NCBI RefSeq assembly: GCF_014650035.1
Contig: NZ_BMUE01000002.1
Location: 434,001-498,000 of the forward strand
Length of the DNA stretch: 64,000 nucleotides
Direction of reading: 5' to 3'
DNA from: Streptomyces lucensis JCM 4490
GTDB taxonomy: Bacteria > Actinomycetota > Actinomycetes > Streptomycetales > Streptomycetaceae
Numbering within the stretch: position 1 is the first letter of the stretch; each line of letters begins with the position of its first letter. Both the position numbers and the translations under genes were made by a program. The notes under the pieces were generated by a model that did not search any database, was not told the DNA's origin, and saw only the letters and a list, made by a program, of their open reading frames with translations. Positions 36,680 through 45,750 of the stretch are shown here, piece after piece.

Positions 36680-38554
36680 GTGCCCGCGACCCCTAACCAT
36701 GTGCCCGAGCCGAGCCGTACCGCCCCGGCTCTGATCCGCAATTTCTGCATCATCGCGCACATCGACCACGGCAAGTCCACGCTCGCCGACCGGATGCTCC
36801 AGCTGACCGGTGTGGTCGAGCAGCGGCAGATGCGTGCTCAGTACCTCGACCGGATGGACATCGAGCGCGAGCGCGGCATCACGATCAAGTCCCAGGCGGT
36901 GCGTCTGCCCTGGGCCCCGACCGAGGGCCCCGACCAGGGCACGACGCACATCCTCAACATGATCGACACCCCGGGGCACGTCGACTTCACCTATGAGGTC
37001 TCGCGGTCGCTGGCCGCCTGTGAGGGGACGATCCTCCTCGTCGACGCCGCCCAGGGCATCGAGGCGCAGACCCTCGCCAACCTCTACCTGGCGATGGAGA
37101 ACGACCTCACGATCATCCCGGTGCTGAACAAGATCGACCTGCCGGCCGCGCAGCCGGAGAAGTTCGCCGAGGAGCTGGCGAACCTGGTCGGCTGCGACCC
37201 GGAGGACGTCCTCAAGGTCTCCGCCAAGACCGGCCTGGGCGTCGACGCGCTGCTGAACAAGGTCGTCAAGGAGATCCCGGCGCCGGTCGGGGTCGCCGAC
37301 GCCCCCGCCCGCGCGATGATCTTCGACTCGGTCTACGACTCCTACCGCGGTGTCGTGACGTACGTCCGTGTCATCGACGGCCAGCTCAACAAGCGCGAGC
37401 GCATCAGGATGATGTCGACGGGCGCCACGCACGAGCTGCTGGAGATCGGCGTCAACTCGCCCGAGATGCTGCCGGCCGACGGCCTCGGCGTCGGTGAGGT
37501 GGGCTACCTCATCACCGGTGTGAAGGACGTCCGCCAGTCCAAGGTCGGTGACACCGTCACCAGCCAGAGCAAGGGCGCGACCGAGGCGCTGGGCGGCTAC
37601 AAGGACCCGAAGCCGATGGTCTTCTCGGGTCTGTACCCGCTCGACGGCTCGGACTACCCGGAGCTGCGCGAGGCCCTGGACAAGCTCCAGCTCAACGACG
37701 CCGCCCTGGTCTACGAGCCGGAGACCTCCGCCGCCCTCGGCTTCGGCTTCCGCGTCGGCTTCCTCGGCCTGCTGCACCTGGACGTGATCCGGGAGCGGCT
37801 GGAGCGCGAGTTCGGCCTGGACCTGATCGCCACCGCCCCCAACGTGGTCTACCGCGTGGTCATGGAGGACGGCACCGAGCACACGGTCACCAACCCGAGC
37901 GAGTTCCCCGAGGGCAAGATCCACGAGGTCTTCGAGCCGGTCGTGCGGGCCACCATCCTCGCGCCCACCGAGTTCATCGGCTCGATCATGGAGCTGTGCC
38001 AGACCCGGCGCGGCACCCTGCTCGGCATGGACTACCTCTCCGAGGACCGGGTCGAGATCCGCTACACGCTGCCGCTCGCGGAGATCGTCTTCGACTTCTT
38101 CGACCAGCTGAAGTCCAAGACCCGCGGCTACGCCTCGCTGGACTACGAGCCCACCGGCGAGCAGACCAGCTCCCTGGTCAAGGTCGACATCCTGCTGCAC
38201 GGCGACAAGGTGGACGCGTTCTCCGCGATCACCCACCGGGACCAGGCGTACGCGTACGGCGTGCGGCTCGTCGCCAAGCTCAAGGAGCTGATCCCGCGGC
38301 AGGCCTTCGAGGTGCCGGTGCAGGCCGCCATCGGCTCCCGGGTCATCGCCCGCGAGACCATCCGCGCCATCCGCAAGGACGTCCTCGCCAAGTGCTACGG
38401 CGGTGACATCTCCCGTAAGCGCAAGCTGCTGGAGAAGCAGAAGGAAGGCAAGAAGCGGATGAAGATGGTGGGTTCCGTGGAGGTTCCGCAGGAGGCCTTC
38501 ATCGCCGTGCTGTCCAGCGATGACAGCGCGGGGTCGGCCAAGGGCAAGAAGTAA
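36680..38554 (+). CDS. lepA: Elongation factor 4 (LepA)
   Basis: Ribosome-associated GTPase that back-translocates or remodels ribosomes. It has 624 residues with a GTG start at 36680. G motifs: [10 protein letters not shown] (about 29-38), DTPGH and LNKIDLP. Domains II and III follow, then the LepA-specific EF-G-like domain V and C-terminal domain ending in [18 protein letters not shown], typical of LepA. It is divergent from rpsT. A strong hairpin lies 39 bases downstream. Confidence 0.97.
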   Translation: MPATPNHVPEPSRTAPALIRNFCIIAHIDHGKSTLADRMLQLTGVVEQRQMRAQYLDRMDIERERGITIKSQAVRLPWAPTEGPDQGTTHILNMIDTPGHVDFTYEVSRSLAACEGTILLVDAAQGIEAQTLANLYLAMENDLTIIPVLNKIDLPAAQPEKFAEELANLVGCDPEDVLKVSAKTGLGVDALLNKVVKEIPAPVGVADAPARAMIFDSVYDSYRGVVTYVRVIDGQLNKRERIRMMSTGATHELLEIGVNSPEMLPADGLGVGEVGYLITGVKDVRQSKVGDTVTSQSKGATEALGGYKDPKPMVFSGLYPLDGSDYPELREALDKLQLNDAALVYEPETSAALGFGFRVGFLGLLHLDVIRERLEREFGLDLIATAPNVVYRVVMEDGTEHTVTNPSEFPEGKIHEVFEPVVRATILAPTEFIGSIMELCQTRRGTLLGMDYLSEDRVEIRYTLPLAEIVFDFFDQLKSKTRGYASLDYEPTGEQTSSLVKVDILLHGDKVDAFSAITHRDQAYAYGVRLVAKLKELIPRQAFEVPVQAAIGSRVIARETIRAIRKDVLAKCYGGDISRKRKLLEKQKEGKKRMKMVGSVEVPQEAFIAVLSSDDSAGSAKGKK

Positions 38555-38592
38555 CCGCTGGTAACAACGCGTTACCCCCGCATATGGGGCAT

Positions 38593-38630
38593 GTAGGGGT
38601 CCGCCGTGCGAAAGCGCGGCGGGCCCCTAC
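38593..38630 (+). terminator. Terminator after lepA
   Basis: GTAGGGG pairs with CCCCTAC and, inside, CCGCCG with CGGCGG, giving a long stem (38593-38630) with the loop region TGCGAAAGCG. No U-tract. Confidence 0.75.
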
Positions 38631-38720
38631 GCGTGCGTAGCGTCGCTGTGAGTGGAAAGTGACAGGCCGAAGCCCCTTACGCAGCGGCCGGTCGCCCCTT
38701 ACTCTGATCCCTGCTCGATA

Positions 38721-38738
38721 GTTACTCGCGAGTTAAAC
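38721..38738. promoter_or_regulatory. Palindrome upstream of the acyl-CoA ligase gene, candidate operator
   Basis: The 10-bp palindrome ACTCGCGAGT (38724-38733) sits in GTTACTCGCGAGTTAAAC. TTACTC also occurs at 38699-38704 and GAGTTAA again at 38760-38766, so there are several half sites. The length and symmetry suit a TetR-type regulator. No regulator gene is adjacent. Confidence 0.4.
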
Positions 38739-38814
38739 AACAGCCCGAAACCCCACCGTGAGTTAACCCAGCCGCACGAGTCAGCCGCACCGTCGCGGGC
38801 CCCCGGAGGATGTC

Positions 38815-40689
38815 GTGAGCGACACACAGACCCTGATCGAGAACCGTCCGCCGTCCGTGGCGGCCCTCTTCCTGGAGCGCGTGGCGGCCACACCGGACGC
38901 CGAGGCCTACCGCTATCCGGTCCCACCGGCCGCCGGCCAGGGCCCCGACGACTGGAAGTCGCTCACCTGGGCGCAGGCGTCCGACCGGGTGTACGCCATC
39001 GCGGCGGGCCTCATCGAGCTGGGCGTCGAGGCCGAACAGCGCGTCGCGCTCGCCTCCTCGACCCGTGTCGAGTGGCTCCTCGCCGACCTTGGCATCATGT
39101 GTGCCGGCGGCGCGACGACCACCATCTACCCGCAGACCAACGCCGACGAGTCGGCCTTCATCCTCTCCGACTCCGAGAGCCGGGTGCTGATCGCCGAGGA
39201 CGCGGCCCAGGCGGCCAAGGCGGTCGAGAAGCGGGCCGAGCTGCCCGACCTGGCGAAGGTCGTCGTCGTGGACCCGGCCGGCGTCCAGGCCGACGACTGG
39301 GTGATCACCCTCGCCGAGCTGGAGCGGCGCGGCGCCGCCTACCTGGAGAAGCACCCGCAGCTCATCAAGGAGCGGGTCGGCGCGATCACCAAGGACCAGC
39401 TGGCCACCCTGATCTACACCTCCGGCACCACCGGCCGGCCCAAGGGCGTGCGCCTGCCGCACGACAACTGGGCCTACATGGCGAAGGCGATCGCCGCCAC
39501 CGGGCTGATCAGCGGCGACGACGTGCAGTACCTGTGGCTGCCGCTCGCCCACGTCTTCGGCAAGGTGCTCACCTCGGGGCAGATCGAGGTCGGGCACGTC
39601 ACCGCCGTCGACGGACGGGTGGACAAGATCATCGAGAACCTCCCGGTGGTGCGGCCGACGTACATGGCGGCCGTGCCGCGCATCTTCGAGAAGGTCTACA
39701 ACGGCGTCGCGGCCAAGGCCCGGGAGGGCGGCGCGGCCAAGTACAAGATCTTCCAGTGGGCCGCCGAGGTCGCCCGCGAGTACGCCAAGGTGAGCCAGGA
39801 CAACTTCCGGCGCACCGGCACCCACGCCGTGCCGTTCGGCCTGGGCGCCAAGCACAAGGTCGCCGACACCCTCGTCTACGGCAAGCTCCGCGAGGCCTTC
39901 GGCGGCCGGCTGCGCGCCTGCGTCTCCGGCGCCTCCGCGCTCTCCCCGGAGATCGGCTACTTCTTCGCCGGCGCCGGCATCCACATCCTGGAGGGCTACG
40001 GCCTCACCGAGTCCTCCGCGGCCTCCTTCGTGAACCCCGGCGAGGCCTACCGCACCGGCACGGTCGGCAAGCCGCTGCCCGGCACCGAGGTGCGCATCGC
40101 CGACGACGGCGAGATCCTGCTGCGCGGCCCCGGCATCATGGAGGGCTACCACCGGCTGCCCGACAAGACGGCCGAGGTGCTGGAGTCCGACGGCTGGTTC
40201 CACACCGGCGACATCGGCGAGCTGTCGCCCGACGGCTACCTGCGCATCACCGACCGCAAGAAGGACCTCATCAAGACCTCCGGCGGCAAGTACGTGGCGC
40301 CCGCCGAGGTGGAGGGCCAGTTCAAGGCGGTGTGCCCCTACGTCTCCAACATCCTGGTGCACGGCGCCGACCGGAACTACTGCACCGCCCTCATCGCCCT
40401 GGACGAGCTCGCGATCCAGGACTGGGCGAACGACAACGGCCTGGCCGGCAAGCCGTACGCCGAGATCGTCGCGGCCCCGCAGACGGTCGAGATGGTCGAC
40501 GGCTACGTCAGGCAGCTCAACGAGGGCCTGCAGCGCTGGCAGACCATCAAGAAGTTCCGGCTGCTCCCGCGTGACCTCGACGTCGAGCACGGCGAGATCA
40601 CGCCGAGCCTGAAGCTGAAGCGGCCGGTGGTGGAGCGGGAGTACAAGCACCTCATCGACGACATGTACGCGGGGACCCGGGAGGCGTAG
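38815..40689 (+). CDS. Long-chain acyl-CoA ligase (AMP-binding)
   Basis: A 624-residue adenylate-forming enzyme, FadD15-like in length. Motifs: TLIYTSGTTGRPKGV (about 199-213, ATP binding), EGYGLTESSA (about 396-405), GWFHTGDIGE (about 462-471) and ITDRKKDLIKTSGGKYVAP (hinge and A10 lysine region). It activates a fatty acid to the acyl-AMP and then the CoA thioester. The start is GTG 38815 behind GGAGG. It stands alone between terminators; a palindrome upstream may control it. No acyl carrier protein or synthase genes are near, so it is not part of a biosynthetic cluster here. Confidence 0.92.
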   Translation: MSDTQTLIENRPPSVAALFLERVAATPDAEAYRYPVPPAAGQGPDDWKSLTWAQASDRVYAIAAGLIELGVEAEQRVALASSTRVEWLLADLGIMCAGGATTTIYPQTNADESAFILSDSESRVLIAEDAAQAAKAVEKRAELPDLAKVVVVDPAGVQADDWVITLAELERRGAAYLEKHPQLIKERVGAITKDQLATLIYTSGTTGRPKGVRLPHDNWAYMAKAIAATGLISGDDVQYLWLPLAHVFGKVLTSGQIEVGHVTAVDGRVDKIIENLPVVRPTYMAAVPRIFEKVYNGVAAKAREGGAAKYKIFQWAAEVAREYAKVSQDNFRRTGTHAVPFGLGAKHKVADTLVYGKLREAFGGRLRACVSGASALSPEIGYFFAGAGIHILEGYGLTESSAASFVNPGEAYRTGTVGKPLPGTEVRIADDGEILLRGPGIMEGYHRLPDKTAEVLESDGWFHTGDIGELSPDGYLRITDRKKDLIKTSGGKYVAPAEVEGQFKAVCPYVSNILVHGADRNYCTALIALDELAIQDWANDNGLAGKPYAEIVAAPQTVEMVDGYVRQLNEGLQRWQTIKKFRLLPRDLDVEHGEITPSLKLKRPVVEREYKHLIDDMYAGTREA

Positions 40690-40701
40690 CGCGGGCCCGA
40701 A

Positions 40702-40738
40702 GGGGGCGACGGAGCCGTTTCCGTCTCGCGTCGCCCCC
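40702..40738 (+). terminator. Terminator after the acyl-CoA ligase gene
   Basis: GGGGGCGAC (40702-40710) pairs with GTCGCCCCC (40730-40738), and GACGGA with TCCGTC inside it. Confidence 0.7.
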
Positions 40739-40831
40739 GCCGGCGGACGTGTTCGGGCGCCGTTCTAGCACACTCCCCGTCCGCCGCCATCCTTTTCGGT
40801 GACTGAACGCTTATGGAAGCCCCCGTTCTGT

Positions 40832-40837
40832 CACCCT
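40832..40837 (+). promoter_or_regulatory. Possible -10 box of the ATPase-phosphatase gene
   Basis: CACCCT, six bases, then ATG 40844. The TA of the usual -10 is CA here. Confidence 0.3.
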
Positions 40838-40843
40838 TGCCGC

Positions 40844-42673
40844 ATGGACATGGCGGCCATACCGACGCAGCGGGAGAGCCAGGCCCCGGCCCGTGAGGTG
40901 CGGGGGCACACCACCCTGCCCGGCAGCCCCCTCGCGCCCGGCTCCGCCCGCGCGCTGGTCCGTGCCGCGCTGGCCGTGGCGCCCGGGGTGCCCGCCCGGC
41001 TGGCCGACGACGCCCTGGTCGTCGTCAGCGAGCTGGTCACCAACGCCGTCCTGCACGCCGGCACCGACGTCGACGTCGACTGGCGCCTGGAGGAGACCGG
41101 CGCGTTCGTCGTCGAGGTGGGCGACCGGCATTCCCCGCGGGCCCCTCGTGATCCCGCCGCCGGCGAGGCGCCGTGCGACGTGCCCGATCACGGGCGCGGG
41201 CTGCGGCTGGTCGCCGCCCTCGCCGAGTCCTGGGGCGTCACCTACCGCACCGACGCCAGGACGGTCTGGGCGCGGCTGTCCCCGGCCGGCGCCCCGGCCG
41301 CGGACGGCCCGGCCCCGCCACCCGCCCCGGGGGCCGCGGGAGAGCTCGCGCCCAGGCAGTACCGCGCCGGCGGCGACCGGGACTGGCTCGGCCGCGGCGC
41401 GCTGTCCTTCCTCGCCGAGGCCTCCGACCTGCTCGCCGGACAGCTCGACGAGAACCTGGTCGCGGCCCTCACCGGCCGGCTGATCGTGCCCCGGCTCGCC
41501 GACTGGTGCGCCCTCTGGCTGGAGGACGAGGCGACCGTACGGGGAGGTGGGGACGGCGGCCCGGCCCGGGTCTGGCACACCGGCGAAGCCCGCGTCGAGG
41601 AGCTGCGGTGCGCCCTGCGGAAGGAGCCGCCCCGCCAGCGCGACGGGCTGCGCCCCGGCCCGGAGCCGTACCCCTGGCCCGGCCACGCGCTGGGCCCCGA
41701 GGGCACACACGGTTCGGCACTGGCGTACCGGCTGATCGCGGGCGGCCGGCCGCTCGGCACGCTCGTGATCGGCCGGTGCGGGCCGGCCCGGTTCCCCGAC
41801 GAGGTCACCGGGCTCGTCGAGGACCTCGGCCGGCGGGTCGCGCTCGCCATCGGCGCGGCCCGCCAGTACGCCCGCCAGGCCACCATCAGCGCCGTCCTGC
41901 AGCGCGGTCTGCTGCCCGGCGCGGTCGCCGAGATCCCCGGCGTGCGCAGCGCGCTCGTCTACGAGCCCTGCGACAAGGGCGGCCCCAGCGGCGACTTCTA
42001 CGACCTGTTCCCGGCCGGTGACGGCCGCTGGTGCTTCGCCGTGGGAGACGTCCAGGGCAAGGGTCCCGAGGCCGCCGTGGTGATCGGGCTCGCCCGCCCC
42101 TGGCTGCGCCTCCTCGCCCGCGAGGGCTACCGGGCCGCGGACGTCCTCGACCGCCTCAACCAGCTCCTCCTCGACGACGCCACCGAGGCCGCCGACGCCG
42201 CCGCCCGCGCCCTCGTCACGGCGGGCGGCCGCCCGCTGCCCCCGGGAGACGCCCCGCAGACCCGCTTCCTGTCCCTCCTCTACGGCGAGCTGACCCCGCG
42301 CGAGGACGGCGGTGTGCGCTGCACCCTCGCCTCGGCCGGGCACCCCCTGCCGCTGCTGCTCCGCCCCGACGGCCAGGTGCGCACCGCCGCCCGCCCGCAG
42401 ACGCTGCTCGGCGTCGTGGAGGACGAGACCTACACCAGCGAGACCATCGAGCTGCGGCCCGGCGACAGCCTGCTGTGCGTCACCGACGGCGTGACCGAGC
42501 GGCGCTCCGGATCCCGCCAGTTCGACGACGGCGACGGCCTCGCCCGCGCCCTGTCCGGCTGCGCGGGCCTGAGCGCCGAGGGAATCGCCGGGCGGATCCG
42601 CCGCCTCGTGCACGACTTCGGCGGCGGCCTGCCCGAGGACGACCTGGCCCTGCTGGTGCTCCAGGCGGAGTGA
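40844..42673 (+). CDS. Anti-sigma-type ATPase, GAF and SpoIIE/PP2C phosphatase fusion
   Basis: A 609-residue signalling protein. Residues 30-135 form an RsbW-like HATPase with SELVTNAVLHAG (N box) and GRGLRLVAALAESWG (G2 box), the kind that binds and phosphorylates anti-sigma antagonists. The middle (about 190-345) looks like a GAF sensor domain. The C-terminal part (about 365-605) is a SpoIIE phosphatase with metal sites in GGPSGDFYDLF, VGDVQGKGPEA and VTDGVTER. Kinase-like and phosphatase modules in one chain could set the phosphorylation state of one antagonist in both directions. ATG 40844 is chosen from a leaderless pattern; a GTG at 40799 is possible. No sigma factor or antagonist gene lies nearby. 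Confidence 0.87.
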   Translation: MDMAAIPTQRESQAPAREVRGHTTLPGSPLAPGSARALVRAALAVAPGVPARLADDALVVVSELVTNAVLHAGTDVDVDWRLEETGAFVVEVGDRHSPRAPRDPAAGEAPCDVPDHGRGLRLVAALAESWGVTYRTDARTVWARLSPAGAPAADGPAPPPAPGAAGELAPRQYRAGGDRDWLGRGALSFLAEASDLLAGQLDENLVAALTGRLIVPRLADWCALWLEDEATVRGGGDGGPARVWHTGEARVEELRCALRKEPPRQRDGLRPGPEPYPWPGHALGPEGTHGSALAYRLIAGGRPLGTLVIGRCGPARFPDEVTGLVEDLGRRVALAIGAARQYARQATISAVLQRGLLPGAVAEIPGVRSALVYEPCDKGGPSGDFYDLFPAGDGRWCFAVGDVQGKGPEAAVVIGLARPWLRLLAREGYRAADVLDRLNQLLLDDATEAADAAARALVTAGGRPLPPGDAPQTRFLSLLYGELTPREDGGVRCTLASAGHPLPLLLRPDGQVRTAARPQTLLGVVEDETYTSETIELRPGDSLLCVTDGVTERRSGSRQFDDGDGLARALSGCAGLSAEGIAGRIRRLVHDFGGGLPEDDLALLVLQAE

Positions 42674-42687
42674 GGCCGGCGGTACGG

Positions 42688-42693
42688 GACAAT
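42688..42693 (+). promoter_or_regulatory. -10 box of hemW
   Basis: GACAAT, seven bases, then ATG 42701. The upstream ATG 42692 overlaps the box itself, which favours 42701 as the start. Confidence 0.4.
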
Positions 42694-42700
42694 GGACCAC

Positions 42701-43933
42701 ATGCCTTCCGCACTCCCCGACGGCGAGCCCGTCCCCGCCGACGGCGCGCTGCCCGCCTCCGCGCTCGCCGGGGCCGCCGGCCGCCCCCTCGGGTTCTACC
42801 TGCACGTCCCGTACTGCGCGACCCGCTGCGGCTACTGCGACTTCAACACGTACACGGCCACCGAGCTGCGCGGCACGGGCGGGGTGCTCGCGTCGCGGGA
42901 CAACTACGCGGACACGCTGACCGACGAGATACGGCTCGCCCGCAAGGTCCTCGGCGACGACCCGCGCCCGGTCCGTACGGTGTTCGTCGGGGGCGGCACG
43001 CCGACGCTGCTGGCCGCCGGCGACCTCGTACGGATGCTGGGCGCGATCCGGGACGAGTTCGGACTGGCGCCGGACGCGGAGATCACGACGGAGGCGAACC
43101 CGGAGTCGGTCGACCCGGCGTACCTCACCGCCCTCCGGGAGGGCGGTTTCAACCGGATCTCCTTCGGCATGCAGAGCGCGAAGCAGCACGTGCTCAGGGT
43201 CCTGGACCGTACGCACACCCCCGGCCGCCCCGAGGCCTGCGTGGCGGAGGCACGGGCGGCGGGGTTCGACCACGTCAACCTCGACCTGATCTACGGCACC
43301 CCGGGGGAGAGCGACGACGACTGGCGGGCCTCGCTGGACGCGGCGGTCGGCGCGGGCCCCGACCACGTCAGCGCGTACGCCCTGATCGTCGAGGAGGGCA
43401 CCCAGCTCGCCCGCCGCATCCGCCGGGGCGAGGTCCCGATGACGGACGACGACGTCCACGCCGACCGCTACCTGATCGCCGAGGAGACGCTGTCCGCGGC
43501 GGGCTTCGACTGGTACGAGGTCTCCAACTGGGCCACCTCCGAGTCCGGGCGCTGCCTGCACAACGAGCTGTACTGGCGGGGCGCGGACTGGTGGGGCGCG
43601 GGACCCGGGGCCCACTCGCACGTGGGCGGCGTGCGCTGGTGGAACGTCAAGCACCCGGGCGCCTACGCGGCGGCGCTGGCGTCGGGCCGGTCCCCGGGCG
43701 CTGGCCGGGAGCTGCTGTCGGACGAGGACAGGCGCGTGGAGCGGATCCTGCTGGAGCTGAGGCTGCGGGAGGGCGCGCCGCTGTCACTGCTGCGGAAGGA
43801 GGGCCTCGCGGCATCCCGGCGCGCGCTGACCGACGGTCTCCTCCAGGAAGGCCCCTACGAGGAGGGCCGCGCCGTACTGACACTGCGCGGGCGGCTGCTG
43901 GCGGACGCGGTGGTGCGGGACCTGGTCGACTGA
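42701..43933 (+). CDS. hemW: HemW-like radical SAM protein
   Basis: A 410-residue radical SAM protein related to coproporphyrinogen III oxidase; HemW itself is a haem chaperone. The cluster cysteines are C39, C43 and C46 in HVPYCATRCGYCDF. The fourth Cys typical of true HemN (CxxxCxxCxC) is replaced by Phe, as in HemW. TVFVGGGTPTLL, EANPES and RISFGMQS are family motifs, and the C-terminal domain has HNELYWRGADWWGAGPGAHS. It lies upstream of hrcA-dnaJ, as in many bacteria, here separated by two leftward genes. Confidence 0.93.
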   Translation: MPSALPDGEPVPADGALPASALAGAAGRPLGFYLHVPYCATRCGYCDFNTYTATELRGTGGVLASRDNYADTLTDEIRLARKVLGDDPRPVRTVFVGGGTPTLLAAGDLVRMLGAIRDEFGLAPDAEITTEANPESVDPAYLTALREGGFNRISFGMQSAKQHVLRVLDRTHTPGRPEACVAEARAAGFDHVNLDLIYGTPGESDDDWRASLDAAVGAGPDHVSAYALIVEEGTQLARRIRRGEVPMTDDDVHADRYLIAEETLSAAGFDWYEVSNWATSESGRCLHNELYWRGADWWGAGPGAHSHVGGVRWWNVKHPGAYAAALASGRSPGAGRELLSDEDRRVERILLELRLREGAPLSLLRKEGLAASRRALTDGLLQEGPYEEGRAVLTLRGRLLADAVVRDLVD

Positions 43934-43946
43934 CCGCCCCGGCCGA

Positions 43947-43991
43947 GTGTCCGGCCAAGTGCCCGACATTGCCGGGCGTCGGCCTGGACAC
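43947..43991. terminator. Terminator between convergent hemW and DUF3097 genes
   Basis: GTGTCCGGCC pairs with GGCCTGGACAC (one bulge) around an inner GCCCG/CGGGC stem. It probably works for both strands. Confidence 0.6.
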
Positions 43992-44017
43992 GGGAGAACC
44001 GGGCACGTTTCCGGGCG

Positions 44018-44830
44018 TCAGGCCCCACCGGTGGCCGTGACGAAGTCGATCAACTCCTCCACCCGCCCCAGCAGCTCCGGCTCCAGGTCCCGGTAGGACC
44101 GGACCCGCCCGAGGATCCGCTGCCAGGCCGCACCCGTGTTCTCCGGCCAGCCGAGCGCCCGGCACACCCCCGTCTTCCAGTCCTGCCCGCGCGGCACGCG
44201 CGGCCAGCCCTCGATGCCCACCGAGGCGGGCTTCACCGCCTCCCAGACGTCGATGTACGGGTGGCCCACCACCAGCGCGTGCTCGCTGGTCACCGACTCG
44301 GCGATCCGCCACTCCTTGGAGCCCGGCACCAGGTGGTCCACCAGGACGCCCAGGCGCGCGTCCGGGCCCGGCGCGAACTCCGCCACGATCGACGGCAGGT
44401 CGTCCACGCCCTCCAGGTACTCCACGACCACGCCCTCGATGCGCAGGTCGTCGCCCCAGACCTTCTCGACCAGCTCGGCGTCGTGCCGGCCCTCGACGTA
44501 GATGCGGCCGGCGCGGGCCACGCGCGCGCGTGCGCCGGGAACGGCGACCGACCCGGACGCGGTGCGGGTGGGCCGGACCGGGGCGGGGGACGACGGCCGT
44601 ACGAGCGTCACCACCCTGCCCTCCAGCAGGAAGCCGCGCGGCTCCAGCGGGAACACCCGGTGCTTGCCGAAGCGGTCCTCCAGCGTCACCGTGCCCGCCT
44701 CGCAGCGGACCACCGCCCCGCAGAACCCGGTGCCGGGCTCCTCCACCACCAGCCCCGGCTCCGCGGCCACCTCCGGCACGGGCGGTGACTTCTTCCACGG
44801 CGGAGTGAGATCGGCGGAGTACTGGCGCAT
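44018..44830 (-). CDS. DUF3097 protein with Toprim-like motifs
   Basis: A 270-residue actinobacterial protein of unknown function. Residues 108-170 contain GRIYVEGRHDAELVEKVWG (E113) and later GVLVDHLVPGSKE (D165). This is the order of the Toprim fold (a glutamate in VEGxxD, then an acidic DxD-like motif) found in primases, topoisomerases and the RNase M5-type nucleases. A second aspartate is not obvious, so activity is uncertain. The N-terminal 70 residues look like a small beta domain. Its neighbours (HemW, HrcA, DnaJ, RsmE) are linked to stress and RNA, which would suit a nucleic-acid role; that is an inference. Confidence 0.8.
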   Translation of the reverse strand: MRQYSADLTPPWKKSPPVPEVAAEPGLVVEEPGTGFCGAVVRCEAGTVTLEDRFGKHRVFPLEPRGFLLEGRVVTLVRPSSPAPVRPTRTASGSVAVPGARARVARAGRIYVEGRHDAELVEKVWGDDLRIEGVVVEYLEGVDDLPSIVAEFAPGPDARLGVLVDHLVPGSKEWRIAESVTSEHALVVGHPYIDVWEAVKPASVGIEGWPRVPRGQDWKTGVCRALGWPENTGAAWQRILGRVRSYRDLEPELLGRVEELIDFVTATGGA

Positions 44831-44864
44831 TCGAGTGACGATAGGAGAAGCCGCGCGCCCAGGT

Positions 44865-45587
44865 TCACGACACGCCGAAACGCGCCGCCAGCTCGTCGCG
44901 CTGGCGCCGCACGAAGGCCGCGTCCACCACCGCTCCGTGACCGGGCACGTACAGGGCGTGCTCGCCGCCGAGGGACAGCAGGCGGTCCAGGGCGGCGGGC
45001 CAGCGGGAGGGGACCGCGTCCGGGCCCGCCTGGGGTTCGCCCGACTCCTCGACCAGGTCGCCGCAGAAGACGACCTCCGGATCGCCCGGCACCAGCACCG
45101 CCAGGTCGTGGGCCGTGTGGCCGGGCCCCACGTTGGCCAGGAGCACCTGGCGGCCGTCGCCGAGGTCCAGCGTCCACTCGCCCGACACCAGGTGCCGGGG
45201 CGGGGCCAGCGCGTCCACCGCCTCGTCGGCCTCCGCGACCGGCAGGCCGTTCCTGACCGCGTCCAGGCGCAGCCCCGCGCGCTCGTGGGCGAACACCGCC
45301 TCCGTGCCCACCGCCGCGTACACCTCCGCCCCGGCCAGGGCGGCGGCGCCGAAGACGTGGTCGAAGTGGGGGTGCGTGAGCGCGAGATGGGTCACACGCC
45401 GCCCCGCGATCCGCTGCGCCCGCTCCCGCGTCCGCGCCCCCTCGGCGAGGCTCGACCCGGCGTCCACCATCAGCGCCGTACCCGCCCCGAGCACCAGGCC
45501 CGCGGTGCAGTCCCAGCCCGGCAGCCGGCACCGCCCGACCCCCGCGGCCAGCCGCTCCCACCCGACCTCTTCCCAAGTCACCGTCAT
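44865..45587 (-). CDS. Metallo-beta-lactamase-fold hydrolase
   Basis: A 240-residue MBL-fold enzyme. The metal motif is THPHFDHVFG (about residues 71-80); further ligands are in GPGHTAHD, VFCGDLVEE and VPGHGAV. It resembles small hydrolases such as hydroxyacylglutathione hydrolase-like proteins, but the substrate is unknown. It reads leftward, followed after 34 bases by the DUF3097 gene, and is divergent from hrcA. Confidence 0.87.
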   Translation of the reverse strand: MTVTWEEVGWERLAAGVGRCRLPGWDCTAGLVLGAGTALMVDAGSSLAEGARTRERAQRIAGRRVTHLALTHPHFDHVFGAAALAGAEVYAAVGTEAVFAHERAGLRLDAVRNGLPVAEADEAVDALAPPRHLVSGEWTLDLGDGRQVLLANVGPGHTAHDLAVLVPGDPEVVFCGDLVEESGEPQAGPDAVPSRWPAALDRLLSLGGEHALYVPGHGAVVDAAFVRRQRDELAARFGVS

Positions 45588-45629
45588 AACGCGACGCTAA
45601 CGGTAGGAGCGGGCGGGGCGGGTTCGCCC

Positions 45630-45660
45630 TTGCCCAGGGCGTACCCCACAGCCGTACACT
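45630..45660 (+). promoter_or_regulatory. Promoter of hrcA-dnaJ
   Basis: TTGCCC (45630-45635), a 19-base spacer and TACACT (45655-45660). The start site would fall near 45667, just before the CIRCE element. Confidence 0.55.
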
Positions 45661-45673
45661 GGGCCGGGGAAGG

Positions 45674-45700
45674 TTGGCACTCGTGGACGCAGAGTGCCAG
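45674..45700 (+). promoter_or_regulatory. CIRCE operator for HrcA
   Basis: TTGGCACTC-N9-GAGTGCCAG matches the CIRCE consensus TTAGCACTC-N9-GAGTGCTAA with one symmetric change and one asymmetric one. It lies between the hrcA promoter and start codon, so HrcA should repress its own operon and release it on heat shock. Confidence 0.92.
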
Positions 45701-45750
45701 GGCGGACGGATCGCAAGGGCCCGGGGACGACGTGCTGGAGGTGCGCGCGG

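Noticed and set aside
38815..40689. Biosynthetic gene cluster around the AMP-binding enzyme
   Set aside because: No carrier protein, condensing enzyme or tailoring genes nearby; the length and motifs fit a fatty acyl-CoA ligase.
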